Source of the DNA: Sphingomonas sp.
GTDB lineage: Bacteria; Pseudomonadota; Alphaproteobacteria; Sphingomonadales; Sphingomonadaceae
Assembly (NCBI RefSeq): GCF_026460985.1
Contig: NZ_JAPKNM010000100.1
Location: 1 to 49,612 of the forward strand
Length of the DNA: 49,612 nt
Reading direction: 5' to 3'
Under the pieces are notes generated by a model, which was not told where the DNA came from, made no database searches, and was given only the letters and a program-made list of their open reading frames with translations. Positions within the stretch are counted from its first letter, which is position 1. Every line of letters starts with the position of its first letter. Made by a program: the position numbers and the translations under genes. Shown here one piece after another: positions 16,956 to 26,934 of this stretch.

Positions 16956-17606
16956 ATGGCGTCGCTCATGCCCGTCACAGCCAAGATCTGCGGCCTCTCG
17001 ACGCCCGATACCCTTGATGCGGCTGTGCGCCACGGCGCCGCGCAGGTCGGCTTCGTGTTCTTCCCGCCCTCGCCGCGCTCGCTCACCTTCGACCAGGCGG
17101 CGGGGCTCGCCGGCCGGGTGCCGTCGCACGTGCGCAAGGTCGGCGTGTTCGTCGATCCCGAGGATGGGCTGCTCGACGCGACGATCGCGGCCGCTCGCCT
17201 GGACGCCGTGCAGCTCCACAAGACCGCGCCCGATCGCGTCGCCGCGATCCGCGCGCGCACCGGCCGCGAGGTCTGGGCGGCGGTGGCGGTGAAGACGAGC
17301 GCCGATCTCTCCGTCGCCGCAAGCTTCGCAGGGGCGGCGGATCGCATCCTCTACGACGCCAAGACGCCCGATTCGGCCGCGCTTCCGGGGGGCATGGGCC
17401 TGCGCTTCGATTGGACCCTGCTCCAGGGACACGCCCATCCCTTGCCCTGGGCGCTCTCGGGCGGGCTCGATCCCGCCAATGTCGCCGAGGCGATCCGCGT
17501 CACCGGCGCGCGGGCGGTCGACGTCTCCTCGGGCGTCGAGAGCGCACCGGGCGTCAAGGATGTTGCCAAGATCGCCGCATTCCTCCAAGCGGTGGCGCAA
17601 TGTTGA
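16956..17606 (+). CDS. trpF: Phosphoribosylanthranilate isomerase
   Basis: A 216-aa TIM-barrel enzyme that converts N-(5'-phosphoribosyl)anthranilate to CdRP in tryptophan synthesis. The catalytic Cys is in AKICGLSTPDT, the general acid Asp in YDAKTPDSA, and the phosphate-binding ends are WALSGGLDPANV and VDVSSGVESAPG. The first ATG (16956) gives MASLMPVTAKICG. The ATG at 16968 (MPVTAKICG) would fit homologues equally well, so the exact start is open. It is followed 84 bp later by trpB, with no obvious Trp-rich leader peptide between them. Confidence 0.95.
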   Translation: MASLMPVTAKICGLSTPDTLDAAVRHGAAQVGFVFFPPSPRSLTFDQAAGLAGRVPSHVRKVGVFVDPEDGLLDATIAAARLDAVQLHKTAPDRVAAIRARTGREVWAAVAVKTSADLSVAASFAGAADRILYDAKTPDSAALPGGMGLRFDWTLLQGHAHPLPWALSGGLDPANVAEAIRVTGARAVDVSSGVESAPGVKDVAKIAAFLQAVAQC

Positions 17607-17690
17607 GGCCCTGCCCTGTCCGCATCGGATTTCGATGGCGTTGATCGCTCGCCCCTAGCCAGCGACCGCCCTCGAACCTCTGAGAGACAC

Positions 17691-18931
<1,241 letters not shown>

Positions 18932-18935
<4 letters not shown>

Positions 18936-19738
18936 GCCGTCTCTCCACAGCTTTCGACGCCGCCCGCGAGCAGGGCCGCGCCGCTTTGGTGACCTTCGTC
19001 ACCGCGGGCGATCCGTCGCGCGACGCCACCATCGAGATCCTCGACGCCTTGGTCGCCGGCGGCGCCGACGTGATCGAGCTCGGCATGCCCTTCACCGATC
19101 CGATGGCCGACGGTCCCGCGATCCAGGCCGCCAATCTACGCAGCCTCGGCGCGGGCACGCGCACCGCCGATGTGCTCGCGATCGCCGGCGAGTTCCGCAA
19201 CCGGCATCCCGAAGTGCCCCTGGTGCTGATGGGCTATGCCAACACGATGACCCGCCCCGACCCCGCCAAGTTCGCGGCGATGGCGGAGAATGCAGGGGTC
19301 GACGGGATCATCTGCGTCGATATCCCGCCCGAAGAAGCCGACACGCTCGCGCCCTTCGGCGAATACGGACTCGACGTCATCCGCCTCGCCACCCCCACCA
19401 CCGACGCTGCGCGCCTGCCTGCGGTGCTCTCCGGCGCATCGGGCTTCGTCTATTACGTCTCGGTCGCCGGTATCACCGGGCTCCAGCAGGCCGCGCAGGC
19501 CTCGATCGAGGACGCCGTCGCGAAGCTCAAGGCCGCCACCGACCTGCCGATCGCGGTCGGCTTCGGCGTTCGTACCCCCGAACAGGCCGCGGCGATCGGC
19601 CGTGTCGCCGACGGCGTGGTGGTCGGCTCTGCGATCGTCGATCTGGTCGGCAAGCACGGGCCGGATGCGCCCGCGCATGTCCGCGCCTATATCCAATCCC
19701 TCTCGGCGGCGCTGGCCGCACCCAAGGAAGTCGCATGA
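18932..19738 (+). CDS. trpA: Tryptophan synthase alpha chain
   Basis: A 268-aa TIM-barrel enzyme that cleaves indole-3-glycerol phosphate to indole, which is channelled to TrpB. Catalytic Glu49 and Asp60 fall at the same positions as in the E. coli enzyme, in [17 protein letters not shown]. Further signatures are [13 protein letters not shown] and [13 protein letters not shown]. The start is GTG at 18932, overlapping the trpB stop by four bases. Its own stop overlaps the accD start (ATGA). Confidence 0.97.
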
Positions 19739-20595
19739 GCTGGATCAGCCGCGTCCGCAACGCGCTCGCCTATGTCACCACCAAGACGAGCGAGACCCCC
19801 GACAATCTCTGGCACAAGTGCAAGGGATGCGGGACGATGGTCTTCTCCAAGGAGCTGGAGGAGAATCTCTTCGTCTGCCCGACCTGCGATCATCACGAGC
19901 GCATCGGGCCGGCGCGGCGCTTCGAATATCTGTTCGACGCGGGCAGCTACACCGTGCTGCCCAGCCCCCGGGTCGCCGAGGACCCGCTCAAGTTCCGCGA
20001 CCAGAAGCCCTATCCCGCGCGCCTCAAGGCCGCGCGCGCCGCGACCGGCGAGCCCGATGCCTTCCTCAACGCGAGCGGCACGATCCTCGGCCGCAAGGCG
20101 GTGATCGGGGTCCAGGACTTCGCCTTCATGGGCGGATCGATGGGCCAGGCGGTCGGCGAGGCGTTCATCGCCGGTGTGGAGGCGGCGATCGCGGCCAAGG
20201 CGCCGTACATCGTCTTCACCGCCTCGGGCGGCGCGCGCATGCAGGAGGGCATCCTCAGCCTGATGCAGATGCCGCGCACCACCGTCGCGATCGAGATGCT
20301 CCACGATGCCGGGCTGCCCTATATCGTCGTGCTCACCGATCCCACCTCGGGCGGCGTGATGGCGGCCTATGCGATGCTCGGCGACGTCCAGATCGCCGAG
20401 CCGCGCGCCACGCTCGCCTTCACCGGCCGCCGCGTGATCGAGAATACGATCCGAGAGAAGCTGCCCGACGATTTCCAGACCTCGGAATATTATCGCGACC
20501 ACGGTCTGGTCGACATGGTCGAGCATCGGAAAGACCTGCGCGAAGTCCTCGGCCGCCTGATCGGCCTGCTCACCGACGCGAAAGCGGCGGCGTGA
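19735..20595 (+). CDS. accD: Acetyl-CoA carboxylase carboxyltransferase subunit beta
   Basis: A 286-aa subunit of acetyl-CoA carboxylase that makes malonyl-CoA for fatty-acid synthesis, paired with AccA (not in this window). The N-terminal four-cysteine zinc ribbon is Cys29, Cys32, Cys48 and Cys51 ([10 protein letters not shown] ... [12 protein letters not shown]). The carboxyltransferase core has [23 protein letters not shown] and [12 protein letters not shown]. It overlaps trpA by four bases. The order trpA-accD-folC is common in alphaproteobacteria. Confidence 0.97.
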   Translation: MSWISRVRNALAYVTTKTSETPDNLWHKCKGCGTMVFSKELEENLFVCPTCDHHERIGPARRFEYLFDAGSYTVLPSPRVAEDPLKFRDQKPYPARLKAARAATGEPDAFLNASGTILGRKAVIGVQDFAFMGGSMGQAVGEAFIAGVEAAIAAKAPYIVFTASGGARMQEGILSLMQMPRTTVAIEMLHDAGLPYIVVLTDPTSGGVMAAYAMLGDVQIAEPRATLAFTGRRVIENTIREKLPDDFQTSEYYRDHGLVDMVEHRKDLREVLGRLIGLLTDAKAAA

Positions 20596-20606
20596 TCTCC
20601 AATTCA

Positions 20607-20756
20607 CCCCTCCCTTTCAAGGGAGGGGCAAGGGGTGGGTAAGCGGTGGGCGAGGCTCGATGCCTCGACCGCCGCTCTTTTGGGATGAAGGTGATGAGTC
20701 TTTTGAGCGCGCAGACGCGCGCACCCACCCCCATCCCCTCCCTTGAAAGGGAGGGG
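20607..20756. repeat. Two-armed nested palindrome, element D (carries folC ribosome-binding site)
   Basis: Arms 20607-20640 and 20723-20756 are inverted and near identical. Each begins with the hairpin CCCCTCCC/GGGAGGGG around the same six-base loop, followed by a GGGGTGGGT block. The interior has further stems: CGAGGC/GCCTCG (20651-20667) and GCGCG/CGCGC (20707-20720). The last strand of the right arm, GGGAGGGG, lies about 7 bases before the folC start and serves as its Shine-Dalgarno. Confidence 0.85.
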
Positions 20757-20763
20757 CTTTGAG

Positions 20764-22077
20764 TTGCCCGACCACGCCATCTCCGCGAACCCCGCCGTCC
20801 AGCGCCAGCTCGACCGCCTGACCGCGCTCTCCCCCGGTGCCGACATCCTCGGCCTCGAGCGTATCACCCGGCTGCTCGATCGCGTCGGCAATCCCCACCT
20901 GCGCCTGCCCCCGGTGCTCCACGTCGCCGGCACCAACGGCAAGGGTTCGACCTGCGCCTTCCTGCGCGCCGCGATCGAGGCCGCCGGCCTTTCTGTCCAT
21001 GTCTATTCGAGCCCGCACCTCGTCCGCTTCAACGAACGCATCCGCCTCGCCGGCAAGCTTATCTCCGACGAAACGCTCGCTCCGCTGCTGGAAGAGGTTC
21101 TCGATGCCGGCGGCGATATCGGCGCGAGCTTCTTCGAGGTCACTACTGCCGCCGCCTTCCTCGCCTTCGCGCGCACGTCCGCCCATGCGTGCATCGTCGA
21201 AGTGGGCCTGGGCGGCCGGCTCGACGCGACCAACGTCATCCCGGAGCCTGCGGTCACCGCCATCGCGCAGCTCGGCATCGATCATCAGGCGTTCCTGGGC
21301 GACACGCTCGCGCAGATCGCCGCCGAGAAGGCCGGAATCGCCAAACCCGGCGTGCCCCTGGTGACCATGGCCTATCCGCGCGGCATCGCCGATATCGTCG
21401 ATCGCTGCGCCGAGACCGTCGCCGCGCCGGTATTCGCCGAGGGGCAGGCATGGTCGTTCGAGGCGCGCGGCGACGCGCTGCATTACAGCGACGCGGCAGG
21501 CGAGCTGACCACGCCCCTCCCCGCGCTTGCCGGTCCCCACCAGCCCGCCAACCTGGCGCTCGCCATCGCGGTCCTGCGCCACCAGCGCGCGCTGGCCATT
21601 CCGGACGAGGCCCTCGCCGCCGCAGCGCTGCGGGCTCGCTGGCCCGCCCGCATGCAGCGCCTTTCGCACGGACCGCTCACCGCCTTATTGCCGGCGGGCG
21701 CCGAATTGTGGCTCGACGGCGGCCACAATGCCAATGCCGCCGAAGCGGTGAGCCGTGCCGCCGCCCGCGTGGCCGACGGACGCCCGATCGACCTCGTCCT
21801 CGGCATGCTCGAGAACAAGGACGCCGAGGCTATGATCGCCCGCTTCGCGCCGATCGCCCGCTCGCTCACCGCCGTGCCGGTTCCTGGCCACCCGCATCAC
21901 GCGCCGGCGCATCTCGCCGATCTCGCCCAGCGCGCAGGTCTCGCCGGCGACGAAGCGACCGACCTCCCCGCGGCCCTGGCGACCATCCCGCACGAAGGCA
22001 CGCCGGTCGTGCTGATCCTCGGCTCGCTCTATCTCGCGGGCACCGCGCTCGAAGCGAACGACGAGCTGCCCGACTGA
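20764..22077 (+). CDS. folC: Dihydrofolate/folylpolyglutamate synthase
   Basis: A 437-aa bifunctional Mur-ligase-like enzyme that adds glutamate to dihydropteroate and to folates. The ATP loop is HVAGTNGKGST (residues about 53-63). Other signatures are YSSPHLVRFNERIR, VEVGLGGRLDATN, LGIDHQAFLG, KAGIAKPGVP and WLDGGHNANAAEA. I chose TTG at 20764: the GGGAGGGG just upstream is ideally spaced and no ATG or GTG occurs near the expected N-terminus. That Shine-Dalgarno belongs to the preceding repeat element and can pair into its hairpin. The next gene starts 72 bp downstream. Confidence 0.93.
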   Translation: MPDHAISANPAVQRQLDRLTALSPGADILGLERITRLLDRVGNPHLRLPPVLHVAGTNGKGSTCAFLRAAIEAAGLSVHVYSSPHLVRFNERIRLAGKLISDETLAPLLEEVLDAGGDIGASFFEVTTAAAFLAFARTSAHACIVEVGLGGRLDATNVIPEPAVTAIAQLGIDHQAFLGDTLAQIAAEKAGIAKPGVPLVTMAYPRGIADIVDRCAETVAAPVFAEGQAWSFEARGDALHYSDAAGELTTPLPALAGPHQPANLALAIAVLRHQRALAIPDEALAAAALRARWPARMQRLSHGPLTALLPAGAELWLDGGHNANAAEAVSRAAARVADGRPIDLVLGMLENKDAEAMIARFAPIARSLTAVPVPGHPHHAPAHLADLAQRAGLAGDEATDLPAALATIPHEGTPVVLILGSLYLAGTALEANDELPD

Positions 22078-22085
22078 GGCGACTT

Positions 22086-22104
22086 ATTGCGATTGACTTG
22101 CAAT
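22086..22104. promoter_or_regulatory. Fur-like palindromic box
   Basis: ATTGCGATTGACTTGCAAT is a 19-bp dyad with seven-base halves (ATTGCGA / TTGCAAT) and one mismatch. Its layout is like iron-regulator (Fur-type) boxes. It sits 45 bases upstream of the 146-aa gene at 22149 and just after folC. Assignment to Fur is an inference; Mur or another dyad-binding regulator is possible. Confidence 0.5.
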
Positions 22105-22148
22105 AGCGAACTGGCAACAATCCCCGCATCGTCCACGCGGGAGTCGTT

Positions 22149-22589
22149 ATGTCCGCCACCAAGACCCTTGCCGCTACCCTGCCCGCGCTCCAGCCCGAGG
22201 ATGCCGGCGCCCGCCTCCTGCTCTTCGGCATCCGCCAAATGGGGGCGCACGGCCTCAACGACGCCTGCACGGCGCACGCCTTCGTCACGGCGTTCGGCAA
22301 GGGTTTCCAGCGCCCCCTGGTGCTGCTCCGCGCGCTGATGGCGGAAATGTCGGCGGCCTCGGCCGGCCCGATCCAGATCGCGCCCTGGTGCTGCGCGCGC
22401 ATGACTGGCCCCGAGGCGACCCTGCTCGAAGTGATCGGGCGTATCCGCGCCCAGCCGGCGCGCGCGCAGATGCTGCTCGCCGACCTTCTCGGCGTCCGCG
22501 ACGCGGCGAGCATCGCGTGCACCGCGCATGCGCTCGCCAACGCTTTTGCGGACCTGGCGCTGCCGCTGGACGAGGGGGCGACGGCGTGA
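22149..22589 (+). CDS. Conserved hypothetical protein behind a Fur-like box
   Basis: A 146-aa, helix-rich, probably soluble protein with no signal peptide. Striking parts are LLLFGIRQMGAHGLNDACTAHAF, PIQIAPWCCARMTGPEATLL (with adjacent cysteines) and CTAHALANAFADLALPL, which partly echoes the first segment (D-A-C-T-A-H-A-F against I-A-C-T-A-H-A-L) and suggests an internal duplication. It may correspond to a sphingomonad DUF family (perhaps DUF6628), but I cannot confirm the number. GGGAG precedes the ATG. The upstream palindrome suggests iron-linked regulation. Confidence 0.75.
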   Translation: MSATKTLAATLPALQPEDAGARLLLFGIRQMGAHGLNDACTAHAFVTAFGKGFQRPLVLLRALMAEMSAASAGPIQIAPWCCARMTGPEATLLEVIGRIRAQPARAQMLLADLLGVRDAASIACTAHALANAFADLALPLDEGATA

Positions 22590-22615
22590 GGTGAAGCTAT
22601 CGGCAGGAAGGGAGT

Positions 22616-22708
22616 CCGTCATGCTGAACTTGTTTCAGCATCCACTGGGCCGCCAGCAACTGACCTGCCTGTGGAGACATGGACCCTGAAACAAGTTCAG
22701 GGTGACGG
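22616..22708. repeat. Two-armed nested palindrome, element C (CTGAACTTGTTTCAG type)
   Basis: Two 28-nt inverted arms (22616-22643 and 22681-22708) differ at only four positions. All four are paired changes in the inner 7-bp stem (ATGCTGA/TCAGCAT on the left, ACCCTGA/TCAGGGT on the right, loop ACTTGTT). It lies between convergent genes and may also act as a transcription terminator. It is related in sequence to element A at 9809. Confidence 0.88.
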
Positions 22709-22771
22709 AAGAACAAAGTGCAGGAACGTCCCCAACCGGGTCGTCAGTAGCGCTGATATCGCCCCCAGCAG

Positions 22772-23272
22772 CTAGAGCAGCCGCTTCCCGGGCAACCGCA
22801 CCGCCACCACCCGCCAGGTCAGCCCCTGCAGCGCGAACACCACCTCCGGCCCCGACCCGTTCGCCGATGCCAGCGTGAAGCGGCCCAGCGAATCCCGACG
22901 CACGCGCATGTCCTCCGCTTTCACGTCGCCCAGGCTCGGCCGCGCCGCCTTCGCCACCGCCGCGCTCGCGAAGAGGGCGCGCATCCCCTCGGGCGTTATC
23001 GCCGCGTCGACCAGCGGATCGGCGAGCCGCTCTGCCAGCGCCGCCCCCAGCCTGTCGAGCTCCGACCCACCGGCGCGGTCCAGCCGGTCGCGCACTTGCG
23101 TCTTCAGGTTCGCGCGCACCGCCGGATAGTCGATCCGCGCCGAGATCGCAGTCAGGTCGCGCGCATCCGCGGCCTTCTTGAGCTGGAGCAGCGTCAGATA
23201 GGGCGAGCCCCACAGCCATCCTCCCCCCGCCAGCACGAGCAGCACGACAAGCGCGATGATCCAGCGCCTCAT
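22772..23272 (-). CDS. DUF2939-type membrane-anchored protein
   Basis: A 166-aa protein with one N-terminal membrane helix (residues 4-21, WIIALVVLLVLAGGGWLW), then a soluble domain that begins GSPYLTLLQLKKAADARDLTAISARIDYPAVRANLKTQ. That is the DUF2939 signature: a short pair of helices followed by R-x-N-L-K. Function is unknown. It is the last gene of a three-gene unit (AmpG-like, TPR, this gene), overlapping the TPR gene by four bases (ATGA). Element C follows it. Confidence 0.78.
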   Translation of the reverse strand: MRRWIIALVVLLVLAGGGWLWGSPYLTLLQLKKAADARDLTAISARIDYPAVRANLKTQVRDRLDRAGGSELDRLGAALAERLADPLVDAAITPEGMRALFASAAVAKAARPSLGDVKAEDMRVRRDSLGRFTLASANGSGPEVVFALQGLTWRVVAVRLPGKRLL

Positions 23273-24030
23273 TGCCCCAGTCCCTTCGCGCGCAGGCCCG
23301 CAAGCGCTTCGCCGGCCCAGCGATACATGCCCGCATCGGCCGCGCGCTGGTGCCGGTTGAGCCGCCGCATCCGTCCCTCGACTTCCTCGAGCACAACCAG
23401 CGCCTTGCGTTCCCAGCCCTGCTCGAGCAGCAAGGCCGCGTAGCGGCAGCGCGCTTCCTCGCCGGGCATGCGGGTGACGATGTCGGCATAGAGATCGAGC
23501 GCCTCGTGCTTGCGTCCGAGATGATCGAGCACCCGCGCGCGCAGTAGCGCCTGCCGGTCGCGCTCGCTCTGCCCCAGGGGCTCGGGGATCGCGTCGAGCA
23601 GCGCCAGCGTCTCCGCGGCCTGCCCCGTTTCGAACAGCGAGAGCGCGAGCTTGCCCTGGCTCCGCACATCGGGCTCGCCGGGCGTCATCGCAATGCTCTC
23701 GCGGTAGAGCGGCACCGCCTCGCCATGCCGCCCCAGCGCCGCCAGCGCATCGGCGACGCGCAGCCGGTTCCCCGCGGTGTCGGCGAGCCCCAGCGCGTCG
23801 CGTGCCGCGCGCAACTCGCGCTCGGGATCGATCGTCTCGATCGCCTTGGCGCGCGCGGTGCGCACGTGCCGATTGGTGCCGAGCCCCGGCAGCACCTCGA
23901 CGATCAGATAGGCGATCGCGCTCACCACCGGCAGGAAGATCAGCGCGGTCAGCCAGAGCGGGTTGCGCCCGGTGCGCATCAGATGGACGATGCAGAGCAC
24001 CTGCAGCCCGATGACGACGAGGAACGGCAT
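23269..24030 (-). CDS. Membrane-anchored tetratricopeptide-repeat protein
   Basis: A 253-aa protein with two N-terminal membrane helices (residues about 2-18 and 24-45: FLVVIGLQVLCIVHLM and WLTALIFLPVVSAIAYLIVE), the layout of PLDc_N-like or YidC-neighbour proteins. TPR-like helical repeats follow, such as NRLRVADALAALGRHGEAVPLYRESI and LLRARVLDHLGRKHEALDLYADIV. It probably serves as a scaffold at the membrane. The ATG at 24030 shares one base with the stop of the AmpG-like gene (TGATG). Confidence 0.78.
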   Translation of the reverse strand: MPFLVVIGLQVLCIVHLMRTGRNPLWLTALIFLPVVSAIAYLIVEVLPGLGTNRHVRTARAKAIETIDPERELRAARDALGLADTAGNRLRVADALAALGRHGEAVPLYRESIAMTPGEPDVRSQGKLALSLFETGQAAETLALLDAIPEPLGQSERDRQALLRARVLDHLGRKHEALDLYADIVTRMPGEEARCRYAALLLEQGWERKALVVLEEVEGRMRRLNRHQRAADAGMYRWAGEALAGLRAKGLGQ

Positions 24031-25676
24031 CAGGCGCTTGCCTCGGTCGTTACCGCCGGCGCGCGCGGCGCCCCGCGCCACCATTCGGCGAGCACCAGCA
24101 GCACGGCCACGCCGCCCAGCCCCGCGGTCAGGAAGAAGATGCTGGCATAGCCGTATATCTCGATCGCCTCCCCCGTCGCGGCACGGCCGAGCGCGCCGAC
24201 GAGGAAGGTCATCGAGGAGAGCAACGCGTATTGCACCGCGCTATAGTCGCGCGAAGTGATCGACGAAATGTACGCGACGAACGCCGTGCCCGCGAGCCCG
24301 CCAGCGATGTTCTCGCCCGAGATCGCGATCATCAGCCGGAGCATCCGCGGCTCTATCCCGCTATGGTCGAGGAAGAGCAGCCGCGCGAAGCCGTCGATCC
24401 ATGCCCCGCCCAGCGCGAGGTCGGCATAGAGCAGGTTCGATACCGCGGCGACGATACCGCCGGCGAGCAGGGTCGGCATCCGTCCCCAGGCCGCGAGCAT
24501 CACCCCGCCCAGCGCGACGCCGATGATCGTCATCACCACGCCGAACAGCTTGGAGGCGAAGGCGACCTCGTCGTTGGTATATTGCAGCTCGCCCAGATAG
24601 AAGGGGAAGGCGAACGGCGCCCAGATCGAGTCCGCGATCCGATAGAGCAGGATCAGCGCGAGCACGAGGAATGCGCCCCAGCGCAGCCGCTCGACGATCT
24701 CGGCGAGCGGCAGGATCAGCGCGCGGTAGCTGTGATTGGCGAAGGCCTGGAGCGCGCCCGGCGTTGGCTCCGCGGCGCCTTGGACTTTGGGCAGCCGGTT
24801 GGTCCAGCCCGAGATCAAAGCGGGCAGGATGACGGTGGCGACGATGATCCACGGCCCCCAGGTCTGGGTGAACACGCCGGCCGAGGGGGCGGTCGCACCC
24901 GGCGCAGGCGGGGTCAGCGCGGCAACCATGAAGCTGCCGAGCATGAAGATCGCCCAGCCCCAGCAAACCGCCACGATCGCCAGCACGATGCCGCGCTGTT
25001 TGCGATCGGGCACCCTGTGCGCGGCGAGCGGCGAGGCTTCGTCGGCGGGGTCGCGCTTCACCTCGGGCGTGAACAGCGTCATCACCAATGCGGCGAGCAT
25101 CACGAAGCCGAAGCCGACATAGACCGTCGGCCAGCTCAGCCGCGCGGCGAGCACCAGCGCCAGCGCGCCGCCCGCCAGCGCCGCGAAGCGGTTGCCCAGC
25201 TGGTAGATCGCCGACAGCAGGTCGACCGTCGCCGCCTCGTCGGCCACTTCGATGCGCCACGCGTCGATCACCACGTCCTGTGTCGCCGAAAGGAAAGCCG
25301 CGATCACCGCGATCACCGCGAAGCTGCCGATCGCGGTGACCGGATCGGTCGCCGCGAGCATCCACAGCAGCACGGCAAGCGCAGCCTGGCACAGGACCAG
25401 CCACGATCGCCGCCGGCCGAGCCGCGAGAGCAAGGGCAGCCGCGCGCGGTCCACCACCGGCGACCACAGGAACTTGAAGGCGTAGGCGAGCCCGATCCAC
25501 GAGAGCACGCCGATCGTCGCAAGGCTCACCTTGAGCTCGCCCAGCCACGCATTGAGCGTCCCGATCAGCAGCACGAAGGGGATCCCGGAGGCGAATCCCA
25601 GCACCAGCATCGCCGCCGTCTTGCGGTTGCGCACCGCCGCGCGCATCAGCGCCCAACCCTTCAGTTTCTCGCTCAC
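24030..25676 (-). CDS. AmpG-like MFS permease
   Basis: A 548-aa multi-pass inner-membrane protein. Opening motifs match AmpG muropeptide permeases: MLVLGFASGIPFVLLIGTLNAWL, then LSWIGLAYAFKFLWSPVVDR, then FLSATQDVVIDAWRIE. The C-terminal half has GVVMTIIGVALGG and LMIAISGENIAGGLAGTAFVAYIS. AmpG imports anhydro-muropeptides for wall recycling. The start is GTG at 25676 (VSEKLKGWALMR) with GCGAGGG upstream. It is divergent from the Rieske gene with 56 bp between, and it leads the unit with the TPR and DUF2939 genes. Confidence 0.85.
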   Translation of the reverse strand: MSEKLKGWALMRAAVRNRKTAAMLVLGFASGIPFVLLIGTLNAWLGELKVSLATIGVLSWIGLAYAFKFLWSPVVDRARLPLLSRLGRRRSWLVLCQAALAVLLWMLAATDPVTAIGSFAVIAVIAAFLSATQDVVIDAWRIEVADEAATVDLLSAIYQLGNRFAALAGGALALVLAARLSWPTVYVGFGFVMLAALVMTLFTPEVKRDPADEASPLAAHRVPDRKQRGIVLAIVAVCWGWAIFMLGSFMVAALTPPAPGATAPSAGVFTQTWGPWIIVATVILPALISGWTNRLPKVQGAAEPTPGALQAFANHSYRALILPLAEIVERLRWGAFLVLALILLYRIADSIWAPFAFPFYLGELQYTNDEVAFASKLFGVVMTIIGVALGGVMLAAWGRMPTLLAGGIVAAVSNLLYADLALGGAWIDGFARLLFLDHSGIEPRMLRLMIAISGENIAGGLAGTAFVAYISSITSRDYSAVQYALLSSMTFLVGALGRAATGEAIEIYGYASIFFLTAGLGGVAVLLVLAEWWRGAPRAPAVTTEASA

Positions 25677-25732
25677 CTTGCACCCTCGCTTCGTTGGGTG
25701 GAAACTAGCGAAAACGCCGGAGAAGGATAGCC

Positions 25733-26872
25733 ATGAACGCGCCGACCCAGGGCCAGCTCGCGCTCGCCGCCCAGCTCGCGGGCGGCGGCCGGCGCGGCGA
25801 GGGCGCCATCGCTCATGTCGATGCCGTCGCCTATACCAGCGATGCCCGCCACGCGGCCGAGCAGGTGCGGATCTTCGCCCGCGCACCTTTGGTCATCGCG
25901 CCCTCGGCGCTGCTGCCCGAACGCAACATGGCGGTGCCGCATGACGGCTTCGGCAAGCCGCTTCTCGTCGCGCGCGACAAGCAGGGCCAGGCGCACGTCT
26001 TCCTCAATGTCTGCCGCCATCGCGGCACTCGCCTCGTCGAGGGCTGCGAGGCGGTGCGTACGCCGCGGCTCGTCTGCCCCTATCATGCCTGGAGCTATGC
26101 GCTCGACGGCAGCCTGGTCGGCCTGCCCCGCGCCGACACCTTCCCCGGGCTCGACAAGGCCGCGCACGGCCTCCGCCGCCTCCCCACGCACGAGGCCGGC
26201 GGGCTGATCTGGTTCAGCTTCAACGAGGGCGCCGATTTCGGCGAGGCGGAGACGCTCGCGCGCGATTTCGAGGCCTTCGACCTCGCCGGCCAATATCTCT
26301 TCCGCCGCCGCACGCATGACGTCCGTGCCAATTGGAAGCTGATCATGGACGCCTTTCTCGAAGGCTATCACATCCAGCGCCTCCACGCCGGCACGATCGC
26401 CCCCTTCTTCAGGGACGGCGTCTCGACCGCGGACAGCATCGGCCCGCACCAGCGCTCGGCGGTGGGCCGTGAGGCCGCGCTCGCGGCGCTCTCGTCGAAC
26501 GACTGGGCGACGCTCCGCGCGGCGATCACCTACACCTACCAGATGTTCCCCGGCACGGTGCTCGTCGTCAGCCCCGATTACATCAATCTGATGGTGCTGA
26601 TGCCGCAGGCCCCCGATCGCGTGCTGGTCGAGGATTTCATGCTCATCCCCGAGCCGCCCGCCACCGACAAGGCGCAGGCGCATTGGGAGAAGAGCTGGGA
26701 ACTGCTCGACGGCGGGGTCTTCGCGGCCGAGGATTTCCGCGCCTGCGAGCTCGGCCAGCAGGGCCTTGCCTCGGGCGCGATCGACCGGCTCACGCTCGGC
26801 ACGCTTGAGCTCGGCATCCGCCAGTTCCACGATGCCGTCGAGGCGCGACTGGCCGCTACGCAAGACCCCTGA
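25733..26872 (+). CDS. Rieske [2Fe-2S] aromatic ring-hydroxylating oxygenase, alpha subunit
   Basis: A 379-aa non-heme iron oxygenase. The Rieske centre uses Cys94, His96, Cys115 and His118 (NVCRHRG and CPYHAWSY). The mononuclear iron site has His213 and His218 in ANWKLIMDAFLEGYHIQRLH, with Glu210 in place of the usual bridging Asp/Glu. These enzymes oxidise aromatic or quaternary-amine substrates with an electron-transfer partner, and none is encoded beside it, so it may use a shared reductase. The ATG follows AAGGAT. The substrate is unknown. Confidence 0.88.
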   Translation: MNAPTQGQLALAAQLAGGGRRGEGAIAHVDAVAYTSDARHAAEQVRIFARAPLVIAPSALLPERNMAVPHDGFGKPLLVARDKQGQAHVFLNVCRHRGTRLVEGCEAVRTPRLVCPYHAWSYALDGSLVGLPRADTFPGLDKAAHGLRRLPTHEAGGLIWFSFNEGADFGEAETLARDFEAFDLAGQYLFRRRTHDVRANWKLIMDAFLEGYHIQRLHAGTIAPFFRDGVSTADSIGPHQRSAVGREAALAALSSNDWATLRAAITYTYQMFPGTVLVVSPDYINLMVLMPQAPDRVLVEDFMLIPEPPATDKAQAHWEKSWELLDGGVFAAEDFRACELGQQGLASGAIDRLTLGTLELGIRQFHDAVEARLAATQDP

Positions 26873-26900
26873 GGGGCGGCCAGGGGCCGGCGAGCGACGC

Positions 26901-26906
26901 TATAAT
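26901..26906 (+). promoter_or_regulatory. Consensus -10 box (TATAAT)
   Basis: A perfect TATAAT, rare in this G+C-rich DNA, lies 28 bases upstream of the 44-aa gene at 26935. No good -35 match is seen at the usual spacing. If used, transcription would begin near 26913 and give a short leader. Confidence 0.4.
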
Positions 26907-26934
26907 GGATCCGAGCCATCGCAGGATCCATGAA

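Noticed and set aside
17607..17690. Possible trp attenuator before trpB
   Set aside because: No leader peptide with clustered Trp codons and no convincing terminator/antiterminator pair; the region is only 84 bp.
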